Shown piece after piece: positions 15,108 through 23,592 of a DNA stretch of 40,977 nucleotides. The DNA is from Marine Group III euryarchaeote CG-Epi4. GTDB taxonomy: Archaea > Thermoplasmatota > Poseidoniia > MGIII > CG-Epi1. The stretch lies in assembly GCA_001875365.1 (NCBI GenBank), contig MIYX01000020.1, positions 1 to 40,977 on the forward strand, given 5' to 3'. The number at the start of each line of letters is the position of its first letter. The first letter of the stretch is position 1. The translations under genes were made by a program, and so were the position numbers. The notes under the pieces are model-generated. The model was given only the letters and a program-made list of their open reading frames with translations. It was not told the DNA's origin and did not search any database.

Positions 15108-16523
15108 ATGAGCGACTCTGAATCTTGGACTTCCGAACTAATAAATGGGCAGCTAAGAAAAAGGTTTGAAAATCATGATACTGCTAAAGTTACAAATTTA
15201 GCAAATCAGGCATGTATTGCTGCTAATATGCCTAAAAAAACAAATATAGTGTTTGAAGGAAAAGCTGGAGATAATTTTGGAGGTTTGAACCAAGGAAGTA
15301 AAATTATCTTAAATGGAGATGCCGGAAGATTCGTAGGTAACGGAATGAAAGGTGGAGAAATTATCATTAATGGTAATTGTGATGATGGCGTAGCTCATTC
15401 AGCTTCTGATGGAAGCATCACAGTTCAAGGATCTGTGGATGGGGATGCTGGAGCGGCAATGAAAGGAGGGAATCTACTAATCAGTGGTAGCGTTAGAGGA
15501 GATTTAGCTACTTGTATGAATCAAGGAAGTATCATTGTATGCGGGGATGTCTTAGGCGATGTAGGAAGAATGATGGAAAACGGGAAAATTTTCATCGCTG
15601 GAGATTTTGATGATAATGATAATTTAGAAGTAAAGAATATTTCACCAAGTGACTGGAAAAAGGTGAAAAAAGAACTTAAAGATAATGGTATTGATTCAAG
15701 AGATTTGACATTTAAATCCGTTTTATCTAAAAAAACATTTAAAAAAGGTAGTACAAAAAACCCTGAATATATCAGTCTAACTAATGATATCATTTCAATA
15801 CCTGCTAGCCTTACCAGAAGACCTAGAACGCCTGGATTGGATGAAATTAATTTATCCTTGACCATAGGATCTAAAAGGGAAGAACCTCTAAACCTTACTA
15901 TTCCTCTATTGTGGCAAGGAACAAATGCTCCAACATATTTCAGTTGGAAGATTAATGAAAAAATAACTAATGATCTTGACAACTCCAATATAGCCATAAT
16001 AGATTTGACTGCCACAAATATTAGTCGCAGACTGGATATGAAAAAACCTACTGACTTAGCAAATGTTATAAATTTATTGAATCAAGGTTCTGCAAATAGA
16101 TTGCCTATACTTGTCCGAATTTATGCCGGCGACCTGGACAAAGATTTAGGAGTTATAGCAAAATCGGGAGCAGACGGCGTAATCTTGGTAAGTGATAAAA
16201 TGCCTATTGAAGCTGCGCTTGTTTCTTCAAGAAATTATAGCAAAGAGATGACCATTCTTGCTGAAACTAATCAACTAAATTACCAGTATTCAGTGAAATT
16301 ATTTGCACTTGGAGCTTCAGGTATATTTTTACAGGGTAAATGTAGCGGAAGCGATTTGAAAGAATTTGGAATAAGCTTATCAAAAGAGATAGGTTTACTA
16401 GGAGTTGGAAGTATTCATGATTTAGGTACAGAGCACCTAAGAACTACTAGTCAAAGAGTTGCTTCTATGACTGGTATTGCCATTGCAGGATACAATTCTG
16501 TATTGCCAATCTGGCGTCACTGA
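15108..16523 (+). CDS. GXGXG-domain protein fused to a glutamate-synthase-like barrel, iron-sulfur site absent
   Basis: A 471-residue protein. Residues about 40-180 are a right-handed beta-helix of GXGXG repeats (AGDNFGGLNQGSKIILNGDA, VGNGMKGGEIIINGN, GAAMKGGNLLISGS, VGRMMENGKIFIAGDF), as in the last domain of glutamate synthase GltB and in FwdC/GlxC. Residues about 215-471 resemble a TIM-barrel FMN domain of glutamate synthase (SLTRRPRTPGLDEINLSLTI, VIAKSGADGVILV, FALGASGIFLQG). No three-cysteine iron-sulfur cluster and no amidotransferase domain are present. The domain order is the reverse of GltB. Catalysis is uncertain. A TAAATA element 24 nt upstream suggests a leaderless start. Confidence 0.72.
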   Translation: MSDSESWTSELINGQLRKRFENHDTAKVTNLANQACIAANMPKKTNIVFEGKAGDNFGGLNQGSKIILNGDAGRFVGNGMKGGEIIINGNCDDGVAHSASDGSITVQGSVDGDAGAAMKGGNLLISGSVRGDLATCMNQGSIIVCGDVLGDVGRMMENGKIFIAGDFDDNDNLEVKNISPSDWKKVKKELKDNGIDSRDLTFKSVLSKKTFKKGSTKNPEYISLTNDIISIPASLTRRPRTPGLDEINLSLTIGSKREEPLNLTIPLLWQGTNAPTYFSWKINEKITNDLDNSNIAIIDLTATNISRRLDMKKPTDLANVINLLNQGSANRLPILVRIYAGDLDKDLGVIAKSGADGVILVSDKMPIEAALVSSRNYSKEMTILAETNQLNYQYSVKLFALGASGIFLQGKCSGSDLKEFGISLSKEIGLLGVGSIHDLGTEHLRTTSQRVASMTGIAIAGYNSVLPIWRH

Positions 16524-16530
16524 TTAATCA

Positions 16531-17469
16531 ATGCAAGAAAGTGCCATTTTAGCTAAGTCATTAACCAAAAAATATGGGAAATTTTGTGCAGTTGATAGTA
16601 TAAATCTAAAAGTTCCTAAAGGAATCTGTTTTGGACTGTTAGGGCCAAATGGAGCTGGGAAGACAACTATGATTCAGATGATACAGGCGTCTTCACCAAT
16701 AACAAAAGGTGAGTTAGAAATCCTAGGTAGAGATTCAGTTAAAGAAAGTCGATTCATAAGGAAAATAATTGGCGTAATACCTCAAGAAGATAATTTGGAC
16801 CCTGATTTTACTGTAAGATATAATCTTCTTGTTTATGCTAGATATTTTGGACTAAGCGTTAAAGAAGCTAAAGAAAGAACTAGAGAACTTCTAGAAAAGG
16901 TCGAATTGATGGAAAAGGCCGACGAAGAAATTTCTAATTTGTCTGGAGGAATGAAAAGACGTTTAATTGTTGCAAGAGGAATGATAAATAAACCTGAAAT
17001 GCTAATTTTAGACGAACCTACAACCGGTTTAGATCCTCAAGCAAGACATAGTGTTTGGGACCAAATTAGAACTTTCAAGAGCAAAGGAAAGACTGTTTTA
17101 CTCACTACACATTATATGGATGAAGCTGAAATATTATGCGATGAACTTGCTATAATGGACTCTGGTAAGATTTTAATTCGAGGAAAGCCAAAAAAATTAA
17201 TTAAAGAAACTATTGGAACTGACGCCGCTGAATTTGTATCGTTGTCATTTAATCAAAAGGAAAATGTACTCGACTTAATTGCAAAAGAGTGCAAAGTTGA
17301 AAAAATAAAATTCAGTAAACTTACAGATAGAATCATAATATATGGGAATGAAATTGAAAACGTAATTTCTAAGTTTCGAGAGAATGAATATTTAACCGAT
17401 ATTATTAGGCGAAGAGCTACGCTTGAAGACGTTTTTCTGAACTTGACGGGGAGACAACTTAGGAATTAG
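16531..17469 (+). CDS. ABC-2 type transporter, ATP-binding protein
   Basis: A 312-residue ABC ATPase with Walker A LGPNGAGKTTMIQ, Q-loop IPQEDNLDPDFT, signature LSGGMKRRL, Walker B MLILDEPTTGLDPQ and switch His in LLTTHYMDEAE. The NodI/DrrA-like order and the C-terminal extension of about 90 residues (ending in RRATLEDVFLNLTGR) mark an exporter ATPase of the drug, polysaccharide or lipid efflux type. It begins 7 nt after the GXGXG gene and its stop is 2 nt before the permease gene, so it forms one unit with the permease. The substrate is unknown. Confidence 0.94.
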   Translation: MQESAILAKSLTKKYGKFCAVDSINLKVPKGICFGLLGPNGAGKTTMIQMIQASSPITKGELEILGRDSVKESRFIRKIIGVIPQEDNLDPDFTVRYNLLVYARYFGLSVKEAKERTRELLEKVELMEKADEEISNLSGGMKRRLIVARGMINKPEMLILDEPTTGLDPQARHSVWDQIRTFKSKGKTVLLTTHYMDEAEILCDELAIMDSGKILIRGKPKKLIKETIGTDAAEFVSLSFNQKENVLDLIAKECKVEKIKFSKLTDRIIIYGNEIENVISKFRENEYLTDIIRRRATLEDVFLNLTGRQLRN

Positions 17470-17471
17470 AT

Positions 17472-18266
17472 ATGAGAGAAATTCAAGGAGTCTCACCCAA
17501 AATGGTATACGCTGTATGGAGGAGACATGCTGACGTATGGGTTAGAACTTGGAAAACAAATTTACTACCGCCCATTGTTGAACCTATCTTATATCTTTTA
17601 GGATTTGGTTTCGGTGTTGGTGCATACATCAACGAAATGGGGGGTGTGAGTTATATAGAATATATCGCCCCTTCTATTCTTGCAATCTCTATGATGTTTG
17701 GGGCTTTCTTTGAAGCAACCTATTCTGCTTTTGTAAGAATGTATTATCAAAAAACTTGGCAAGCAATAGCTGCAACACCAGCTTCAGCATCTGATGTACT
17801 TGTAGCTGAATTGATATGGTCTACAACAAAATCAGTTACTAACGCAACTCTAATGACAATCGCCATATTGTCTATAGGATATTTAGTAGGTCAACCCTTG
17901 ATTTCAATAAACGGAGCATTACTAATGCCGATAGTAGCAATTCCAATTGGATTAATGTTTGCCGGAATGGGACTCATACTAACTTCATACACACCTTCAA
18001 TTGATTGGTTTAACATACCATTCTTTCTATTCATAAACCCAATGTTTATCTTGGCTGGGACTTTTTTTCCACTAAGTGAATTCCCTCCAGTAGCACAAAA
18101 TATAGCTATGTGTTTACCATTAACACATGCAGCTCTAATTACACGCTCACTAGCCTATGGACATGGACTCGAAAACCTAATATTTTCCGTAATTTACATA
18201 ATAATAATGACAATTATAATGACGTATACTGGTGTAAAACTTTGCTTAAAGAGAATAGTGGTGTAA
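17472..18266 (+). CDS. ABC-2 type transporter, permease
   Basis: A 264-residue membrane protein with six hydrophobic segments and the ABC-2 pattern: a cytoplasmic N-terminus (MVYAVWRRHADVWVRTWKTN), the helix ILYLLGFGFGVGAYI, and the conserved PLSEFPPVAQNIAMCLPLTH stretch between the last helices. It is NodJ/DrrB-like and is the obvious partner of the ATPase 2 nt upstream. The protein would homodimerise and export a hydrophobic or glycan substrate, which cannot be identified here. It converges with a minus-strand membrane-protein gene across 14 bp. Confidence 0.92.
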   Translation: MREIQGVSPKMVYAVWRRHADVWVRTWKTNLLPPIVEPILYLLGFGFGVGAYINEMGGVSYIEYIAPSILAISMMFGAFFEATYSAFVRMYYQKTWQAIAATPASASDVLVAELIWSTTKSVTNATLMTIAILSIGYLVGQPLISINGALLMPIVAIPIGLMFAGMGLILTSYTPSIDWFNIPFFLFINPMFILAGTFFPLSEFPPVAQNIAMCLPLTHAALITRSLAYGHGLENLIFSVIYIIIMTIIMTYTGVKLCLKRIVV

Positions 18267-18280
18267 ATTATTACAAAAAA

Positions 18281-18823
18281 CTATACTTTCATTTCTGAGG
18301 AACGGATATAAGACCACGTCGAAACTGCAGTTAAAATTGCAGAGATTACCATCTCTCTTTGATGAGCTTCCCAACTTATTGCAATAATTACTAATGAGGC
18401 TAAACCAATTATTCCTGCATAAAATTTTGCTTTATCAGGATCTTCAGTAAAAAAAGAATGATTCCTGCCGGACATAAAGAACCATATTGTCACATAAACC
18501 ATTGCAGAAATTAAAACTGCAGTAGATAGAGCCCCTGAAGTGTCGGAAACTCCAGAATCTGAGCCTAGCAAAGGTATGTCCATACCTTGTTGGATAACTA
18601 ATACCAGATACACAACAAGTGTTCCATAGCCTGCACCTGCGACGAGGTATAGCCAACCTCTCAATGATTCAGCTTTTTCAGCCTCAAAAGACGACTCATC
18701 AAATGAAAAATTTGAAGATTTTAATGATGTAGACACATCGGCCTCCCGCCTGATAACTTCTTTCTCAATATCTTCTTCTATTTCTTGACCTGGTAGTGTT
18801 TCATCAATATCTAAATCGTTCAC
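18281..18823 (-). CDS. Four-helix membrane protein with acidic N-terminus, partner of the upstream regulator
   Basis: A 180-residue protein starting at GTG. The start overlaps the regulator's stop by one base (TAGTG), so translation is probably coupled. Residues 1-55 are acidic and soluble (NDLDIDETLPGQEIEEDIEK). Four hydrophobic segments follow at about 57-77, 98-117, 132-146 and 153-170. I do not recognise the family. The pairing with a winged-helix gene resembles regulator/membrane-sensor pairs in archaea, where the membrane protein tunes the DNA-binding partner; that is inference from order only. Confidence 0.7.
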   Translation of the reverse strand: MNDLDIDETLPGQEIEEDIEKEVIRREADVSTSLKSSNFSFDESSFEAEKAESLRGWLYLVAGAGYGTLVVYLVLVIQQGMDIPLLGSDSGVSDTSGALSTAVLISAMVYVTIWFFMSGRNHSFFTEDPDKAKFYAGIIGLASLVIIAISWEAHQREMVISAILTAVSTWSYIRSSEMKV

Positions 18824-19329
18824 TATTCTTCCTCTTTCAATGGAACAATATTATGTCCCTTAAAATCAAACTTTACTGAACGTCTAACTAAGCCTTTTAA
18901 TGTTAACGAACTAACACCGATGTCTCTTCCAATATCATTTGCAAAAGTTCCTTCATCTCCGATTAAATCGATAATTTTAGTTTCATAATTACTAAATTCT
19001 TTATTTGACATCAAAACAACTGTAAGAAGTTCTTGTGTCTCATCAAATGTTAAAGATGTCGAAATCTGGAAAGCATTGTAAAATGTTCGATAACTTTTTT
19101 CTGGCCTTCCTGTTTCTTTATTTACTTCCCACCTAGATTCAATTAATTTAAATTTTTCATAATAAACAATTATATCATTAGCTTCTTCACCAAATTTGTC
19201 ATTTAACTCACTAATCATAGTCCAGCCTTCTGCCAGTGTACTCAAAACATTTCTTCTAACCTCTGAATCTACAGCTCTAAAAAGTGCTACTAGTTCGGCT
19301 GGGTCGTTAATTAACTTTACGCGCTTCAT
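18823..19329 (-). CDS. ArsR-like winged-helix transcription regulator
   Basis: A 168-residue protein. The first 80 residues resemble an ArsR-type winged helix (LVALFRAVDSEVRRNVLSTL, then WTMISELNDKFGEEANDIIV, with RPEKSYRTFYNAF as the wing). A second helical part includes a short HTH-like stretch (FANDIGRDIGVSSLTLKGLV). No cysteine metal site is visible, so metal sensing is unlikely. It is the first gene of a two-gene unit with the membrane protein that follows. A 13-bp perfect palindrome directly upstream of its TATA element is a candidate operator. Confidence 0.78.
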   Translation of the reverse strand: MKRVKLINDPAELVALFRAVDSEVRRNVLSTLAEGWTMISELNDKFGEEANDIIVYYEKFKLIESRWEVNKETGRPEKSYRTFYNAFQISTSLTFDETQELLTVVLMSNKEFSNYETKIIDLIGDEGTFANDIGRDIGVSSLTLKGLVRRSVKFDFKGHNIVPLKEEE

Positions 19330-19334
19330 CTCTA

Positions 19335-19382
19335 TGTGTCCACAGTAGAAGAACCCTATAAAATATAACTAGACACTGTCTA
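19335..19382 (-). promoter_or_regulatory. Promoter region of the ArsR-like gene with two palindromes
   Basis: The TATA element TATATTTTATA (minus strand, 19357-19367) is centred about 33 nt from ATG 19329. Directly upstream is the perfect palindrome TAGACA-C-TGTCTA (19370-19382), which also covers the stop codon of the preceding gene. A weaker one, TGTG-TC-CACA (19335-19344), lies at the expected transcription start. Such sites on both sides of a TATA box fit an autoregulated promoter. Confidence 0.45.
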
Positions 19383-21962
19383 AGTGTCAATTTCCCCTTC
19401 TAAACCACAATCTGGACACTTAAGCTGCTGAGATCCTGAAATTTTTAGAACCTCAATTTGTGAGGAACATTGTGGGCACTCGACAGTCATCATTTCTGAA
19501 ATATCATTACTAACTGCTTTTTTTCTAATAACCTTTCTCTTCGTTGTTTTTCTAGCTTCTTCTTCTGAAGACTTTGTTTCAAAAAGTGAACTCTCAGGTG
19601 TTGCCTTAGAAGGCTTAGGAATATCTGGCGGTGAGTAACTATCAAGACTATTTCTGTTAAAATAGAACACTAAACCGCTAATTCCAGCTAGCACTATAGC
19701 AATACCTAACAAACCTCCAGCTGTTGTTAATTGTGAAGAAATTCCTCCATCATCCCCTGACGATGAACCTGAACCTGTAGATGATTTCTCAACAATTGGA
19801 ATCTGACAATAATCTGTAGCCGTTAAACCATCATTATCTGTAACCCTAACCACAACTATATAACCATCGGGATCTTCTGATGTCAAGTTATAAGAATGTG
19901 TAGCAAAATTTAAACCTGTAAAATCAATTGAATTAGGTAAAACTCTGCTAGAGCTATCAAAATCCCATTCGTATTTAATTATGGAACCCTGTGGTTTGAA
20001 AGCTGAAGCTGTGAAGAAAGCTTCTTCGTTCAATTCTATCTCCGGATCGCATACTAATTCTACAGAAGGTTGCGATAATATTGAGATTGTTATATTTAGT
20101 GTATTGCTTTTTGCTCCTTTAGAATCTTGAACATATACCGAAACTATGTGATTGCCTTTGTCAGTAGACTCTGAAGAGAACAACGCTTTATTATTATCAT
20201 TAAAAAGGGTCACTGTTTCGGTAGACCAAAAATAAGAGAGTATGTCTTCATCATCTGGATCTAAGCCTATGACTGTTATCTGAGCTTCCTCGCCAGCAAT
20301 TATTGGATTAGGATTTATTGTGTCAAGAATAATTGTAGGAACTGCATTCACAAGCACATTGATGCTTACATTAGCCGACCAGAAACCAACACTATTTTTA
20401 GCTCTAAAAGTAAGGACATGGCTTCCTATACCTAGCTCTGAGGTAGTTAAGTTTAAGTCATTTGAAATAATACCGTCTAAACTAGAAAACCATTCAAATA
20501 TTTCCATAGTTATGTCGTCAGAAGTTGTTGAATATGCTGAAGCTGAAATTGACATTGTATCTCCTAAACTTATCATACAATTAGCTAAATCAGAACAATT
20601 AGAAACTGACAGGATAGAAACTTCTGGAAAGTCACCTACGCCAATTTCCAATGTAACTGGATGACTCCATCTTCCCTCATTATCTTGTACCATGAAATAT
20701 ATAGTATGCAACCCCATTGTCAAATTTGATATTGTAAAATTATCCGATAATGAAAGGTTACCATCTATAGAGGAGAACCAGTGATAATTAGAAACAAATC
20801 CATCTATATCAGTACCTGAACCTGTAAATAATATTTCCACACCAGGTAAAGCAGTACTTGGATCGATAATATCTATGCTAGCTGTTGGAGCTTGATTATC
20901 TAATAATTGTTCGTAAAAGAGAGATAATCCTGACTCAGTTCCAACAAGAAGATTTTCACCTTTATAAGATAGGGAAACTGAAGTAACTGAATTCGCTGCA
21001 TTTACCCTCCATAATTCATCTCCATTAGTTACATTAGTTAAGACTAATTTCTTATTGTCCGACCCTGCAAAAACGTAAGTTCCTTTACCATTAAAAGTAC
21101 AGTCTGTTATAACGCCTCCAATATCTTTCTGCCAAATATTATCACCTACAATACCGTCAAAAACGGTTAGCATGCCCTCTTCTGTTCCATATGTATAATA
21201 CTTTGAACCAATGCCTGCTGAAACACAGGTTACCTCATTTGGCTGAACCATAGTGATTGGATCGCCACCTGAAGAAGGATAAACATGAACGCTGCCTGAT
21301 TCAGTTCCGATAATCAAATGAGAGCTATCTCCTGAAAAATCAATACTTGTTATCTTTCCATCTAATGCATCCGAATGATACCAAACATCCTCTTCATCAG
21401 AAGTTAAAAAAACATACACATTCCCACTAAAAGTTCCTGCGGCAATATACCTACCATCTGGTGAAATACTAACTGTACTCATTTCCTGTGATGGAAAGTT
21501 TGAATTCCAAACTTCGGTATTACTGTCCGCATTGAAGAAGTAAACATTCCTACGATCTACTACGGTAATATTGGAACCATCATCTGATATATCCAAACCA
21601 TATAATCCCTGTTGAAAACCTCCCCTCTCCCACTTCTTAGATGACTCTTCATACAACCAAATCCTACTTCCTTCTGCACCAAGTAAGATATATTTTCCAT
21701 TTGAAGACGTCTCCATATAGCTTGGATATTCCGAAAATGTACTTGAGTTATAGTAAGGCTGACTGGTGTCATTTTTCCACAACGAGTACTTACCTCCATA
21801 TACTCCTGTAATATTTATTGAGTCAGATGAAATCGCGACATTAGTAACTGGACTCGAAGAGGTCCATGACCAAACGGGCTCTTTTTCAGCTTCACCCTCG
21901 TTGAAGGAGAAAATGACTATTAGTATGAAAGCTAATGCAGCGAATTTTCTTACCAAATTCAA
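19380..21962 (-). CDS. Surface propeller/PKD protein with membrane helix and cytoplasmic zinc ribbon
   Basis: An 860-residue protein. Residues 1-25 are a signal peptide (FAALAFILIVIFSF then GEAEKEP). About 30-355 form a seven- or eight-bladed WD/PQQ-like propeller (VTNVAISSDS, MSTVSISPDGRYIAAGT, ITSIDFSGDSSHLIIGT, VTSVSLSYKGENLLVGT). About 360-735 are four PKD/Ig-like modules (NQAPTASIDIIDPS, VPTIILDTINPNPI, IKYEWDFDSSS). A Ser/Gly linker leads to a membrane helix at about 745-768. The basic tail ends in a zinc ribbon with Cys829, 832, 849 and 852 (CPQC and CPDC). An outward ligand-binding architecture is thus tied to a cytoplasmic zinc ribbon. The function is unknown; sensing or envelope attachment is possible. 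Confidence 0.82.
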   Translation of the reverse strand: MNLVRKFAALAFILIVIFSFNEGEAEKEPVWSWTSSSPVTNVAISSDSINITGVYGGKYSLWKNDTSQPYYNSSTFSEYPSYMETSSNGKYILLGAEGSRIWLYEESSKKWERGGFQQGLYGLDISDDGSNITVVDRRNVYFFNADSNTEVWNSNFPSQEMSTVSISPDGRYIAAGTFSGNVYVFLTSDEEDVWYHSDALDGKITSIDFSGDSSHLIIGTESGSVHVYPSSGGDPITMVQPNEVTCVSAGIGSKYYTYGTEEGMLTVFDGIVGDNIWQKDIGGVITDCTFNGKGTYVFAGSDNKKLVLTNVTNGDELWRVNAANSVTSVSLSYKGENLLVGTESGLSLFYEQLLDNQAPTASIDIIDPSTALPGVEILFTGSGTDIDGFVSNYHWFSSIDGNLSLSDNFTISNLTMGLHTIYFMVQDNEGRWSHPVTLEIGVGDFPEVSILSVSNCSDLANCMISLGDTMSISASAYSTTSDDITMEIFEWFSSLDGIISNDLNLTTSELGIGSHVLTFRAKNSVGFWSANVSINVLVNAVPTIILDTINPNPIIAGEEAQITVIGLDPDDEDILSYFWSTETVTLFNDNNKALFSSESTDKGNHIVSVYVQDSKGAKSNTLNITISILSQPSVELVCDPEIELNEEAFFTASAFKPQGSIIKYEWDFDSSSRVLPNSIDFTGLNFATHSYNLTSEDPDGYIVVVRVTDNDGLTATDYCQIPIVEKSSTGSGSSSGDDGGISSQLTTAGGLLGIAIVLAGISGLVFYFNRNSLDSYSPPDIPKPSKATPESSLFETKSSEEEARKTTKRKVIRKKAVSNDISEMMTVECPQCSSQIEVLKISGSQQLKCPDCGLEGEIDT

Positions 21963-22007
21963 ATTATACTCTATAACTAATTGGTAAGGGGTTTTATTAC
22001 AGTGAGC

Positions 22008-22616
22008 CTACCCTCTCATCAGATTATATCGGCCACGTAATTCTAATACTTCTAGAGCTTTCAGTACTTCTCCAGAGGAACTCCAGTTAGAATAAGCATC
22101 TAAGAATTTTTCCCTTCCTGATATTTCAGAATGATGAGCTTCCAAAGATTCTAAAAAAACACGAAGATCTGAAGCCCTAGATTCTGCATCGTCATCAAAA
22201 GTAGATAAACCAAAATCAATTGCATAAAGATCTTTGGAAATTACAAAATTGCTAGTTGTAGGATCTCCGTGAACTATACCGGAAGAATGTATTTGCGACA
22301 AAATTTTTGCACAAGCTACTAAATGGAGCTCAAAATCTTTCGTTCTGAGTCCTTGTTCAAGTGTAATACCATCAATAAATTCCATTATAATTTGTGATTT
22401 ATCAATATTTACTTCGAACAGAGAAGGAACCTGTATTCCATCTGACAATAAACGCTCTATGATACGAGACTCACTTCTAAGCCTTTCTGTTACAAGCCTT
22501 CTTTCAAGTTCAGGATGCCTGTATGACCTCTTATTTCTTATCTTTGAAACTGCAATAAAGCCTTGCCAATCTATCTTTTCTACAATAGCTTCGGCTCCTC
22601 TAAATATCACCTCCAA
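22008..22616 (-). CDS. bud32: Bud32, KEOPS complex atypical kinase/ATPase
   Basis: A 202-residue small RIO/piD261-type kinase. It has a Gly-poor N-terminus with GAEAIVEKIDW, the HPELERRLVTERLRSE motif, the catalytic loop IVHGDPTTSNF and the metal motif YAIDFGLS. It lacks the substrate-binding lobe of ordinary kinases, as expected for Bud32. In KEOPS it drives Kae1 in making threonylcarbamoyladenosine at tRNA position 37. It overlaps the kae1 stop by 10 nt, so the two are coupled. In many euryarchaea the two are fused; here they are separate. Pcc1 and Cgi121 are not in the window. Confidence 0.95.
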   Translation of the reverse strand: MEVIFRGAEAIVEKIDWQGFIAVSKIRNKRSYRHPELERRLVTERLRSESRIIERLLSDGIQVPSLFEVNIDKSQIIMEFIDGITLEQGLRTKDFELHLVACAKILSQIHSSGIVHGDPTTSNFVISKDLYAIDFGLSTFDDDAESRASDLRVFLESLEAHHSEISGREKFLDAYSNWSSSGEVLKALEVLELRGRYNLMRG

Positions 22617-23587
22617 GTCACCTCCACCATATCTGTACGATATTTTTGATGAACTTTATTGTCTTCTTTTGTTATTTCATAATCTCCATTAACCATCTGG
22701 TAACCCAACCAGCCTATCATTACTCCATTATCTACGCACAGGTCCTTTGAAGGAATAAAACACTTTACGCCTCTCTCCTCAGTCATTATAGTTGCCATTT
22801 CTCTAAGTCTTTCATTACAAGCAACCCCTCCTCCCAAAACCAACTCAGTTTTTCCCGTATGGGCTAATGCTCTTTCTGCAACTTCACAAGACATTGCAAA
22901 CGCATTTTCTTGTAATGAATAGGTGACTGTTTCAAGTGAATGCCCAGAATCTAATTTAGATTTAGCTGCAGTCATTAAACCAGAAAAGGCCATGTCCATT
23001 CCTTTGACTGAATACGGCAAATCCAAAAGTTCAGGCCCTTTTGCCAATTTTTCAATCTTAGGACCTCCTGGAAAACCCATGCCTGCTTCTCTAGCAAATT
23101 TATCCAGACCATTGCCAATTCCAATATCAATTGTTTCTCCAAACACTCTGTACTTTTCTGATGCGTAAGCTATCACTTGTGTATTAGCTCCTGACAGATA
23201 TAACAATACAGGATCGGTAGCTCCTTCAAGCAATCCTATTTCTAAGTGAGCTACGCAGTGATTTACTCCAATTAGGGGAATATCATGTGAATAAGCAAAT
23301 GCCCTTGCAGCTGTTGCCCCCGTCCTTAAGCAAGGCCCTAATCCTGGGCCTCGGGCGTAAGAAACTAAAGAAATATCTGAAGGATTCAAACTCGCTTCCT
23401 TGAAAGCTTTACTAAAAAGTAATGGAAAAGTGTCTGAATGATGCCTCGCTGCTTCGCGAGGATGAATACCACCTTCTTCAGGGATATACATTGATCTTTG
23501 ATTAGATAAGATTTTTCCTTCTGAAGTAATTATTCCGACGCCTGCTGTATGGGCAGTTGACTCAATACCTAGAGTTATACTGCTCAA
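22607..23587 (-). CDS. kae1: Kae1, KEOPS complex tRNA threonylcarbamoyltransferase
   Basis: A 326-residue TsaD/Kae1 family protein that transfers threonylcarbamoyl to A37 of ANN-decoding tRNAs. It has LGIESTAHTAGVGI at the start (phosphate loop), EEGGIHPREAARHH, the metal-binding HxxxH in VNHCVAHLEIG, DIGIGNGLDKFARE, GLMTAAKS and LVLGGGVACNERLRE. It starts at TTG 23587, 5 nt after the ubiquitin-domain gene, with no ATG nearby in frame. Three genes (ubiquitin-domain protein, kae1, bud32) therefore run as one close-packed unit. Confidence 0.96.
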   Translation of the reverse strand: MSSITLGIESTAHTAGVGIITSEGKILSNQRSMYIPEEGGIHPREAARHHSDTFPLLFSKAFKEASLNPSDISLVSYARGPGLGPCLRTGATAARAFAYSHDIPLIGVNHCVAHLEIGLLEGATDPVLLYLSGANTQVIAYASEKYRVFGETIDIGIGNGLDKFAREAGMGFPGGPKIEKLAKGPELLDLPYSVKGMDMAFSGLMTAAKSKLDSGHSLETVTYSLQENAFAMSCEVAERALAHTGKTELVLGGGVACNERLREMATIMTEERGVKCFIPSKDLCVDNGVMIGWLGYQMVNGDYEITKEDNKVHQKYRTDMVEVTWR

Positions 23588-23592
23588 AATGA

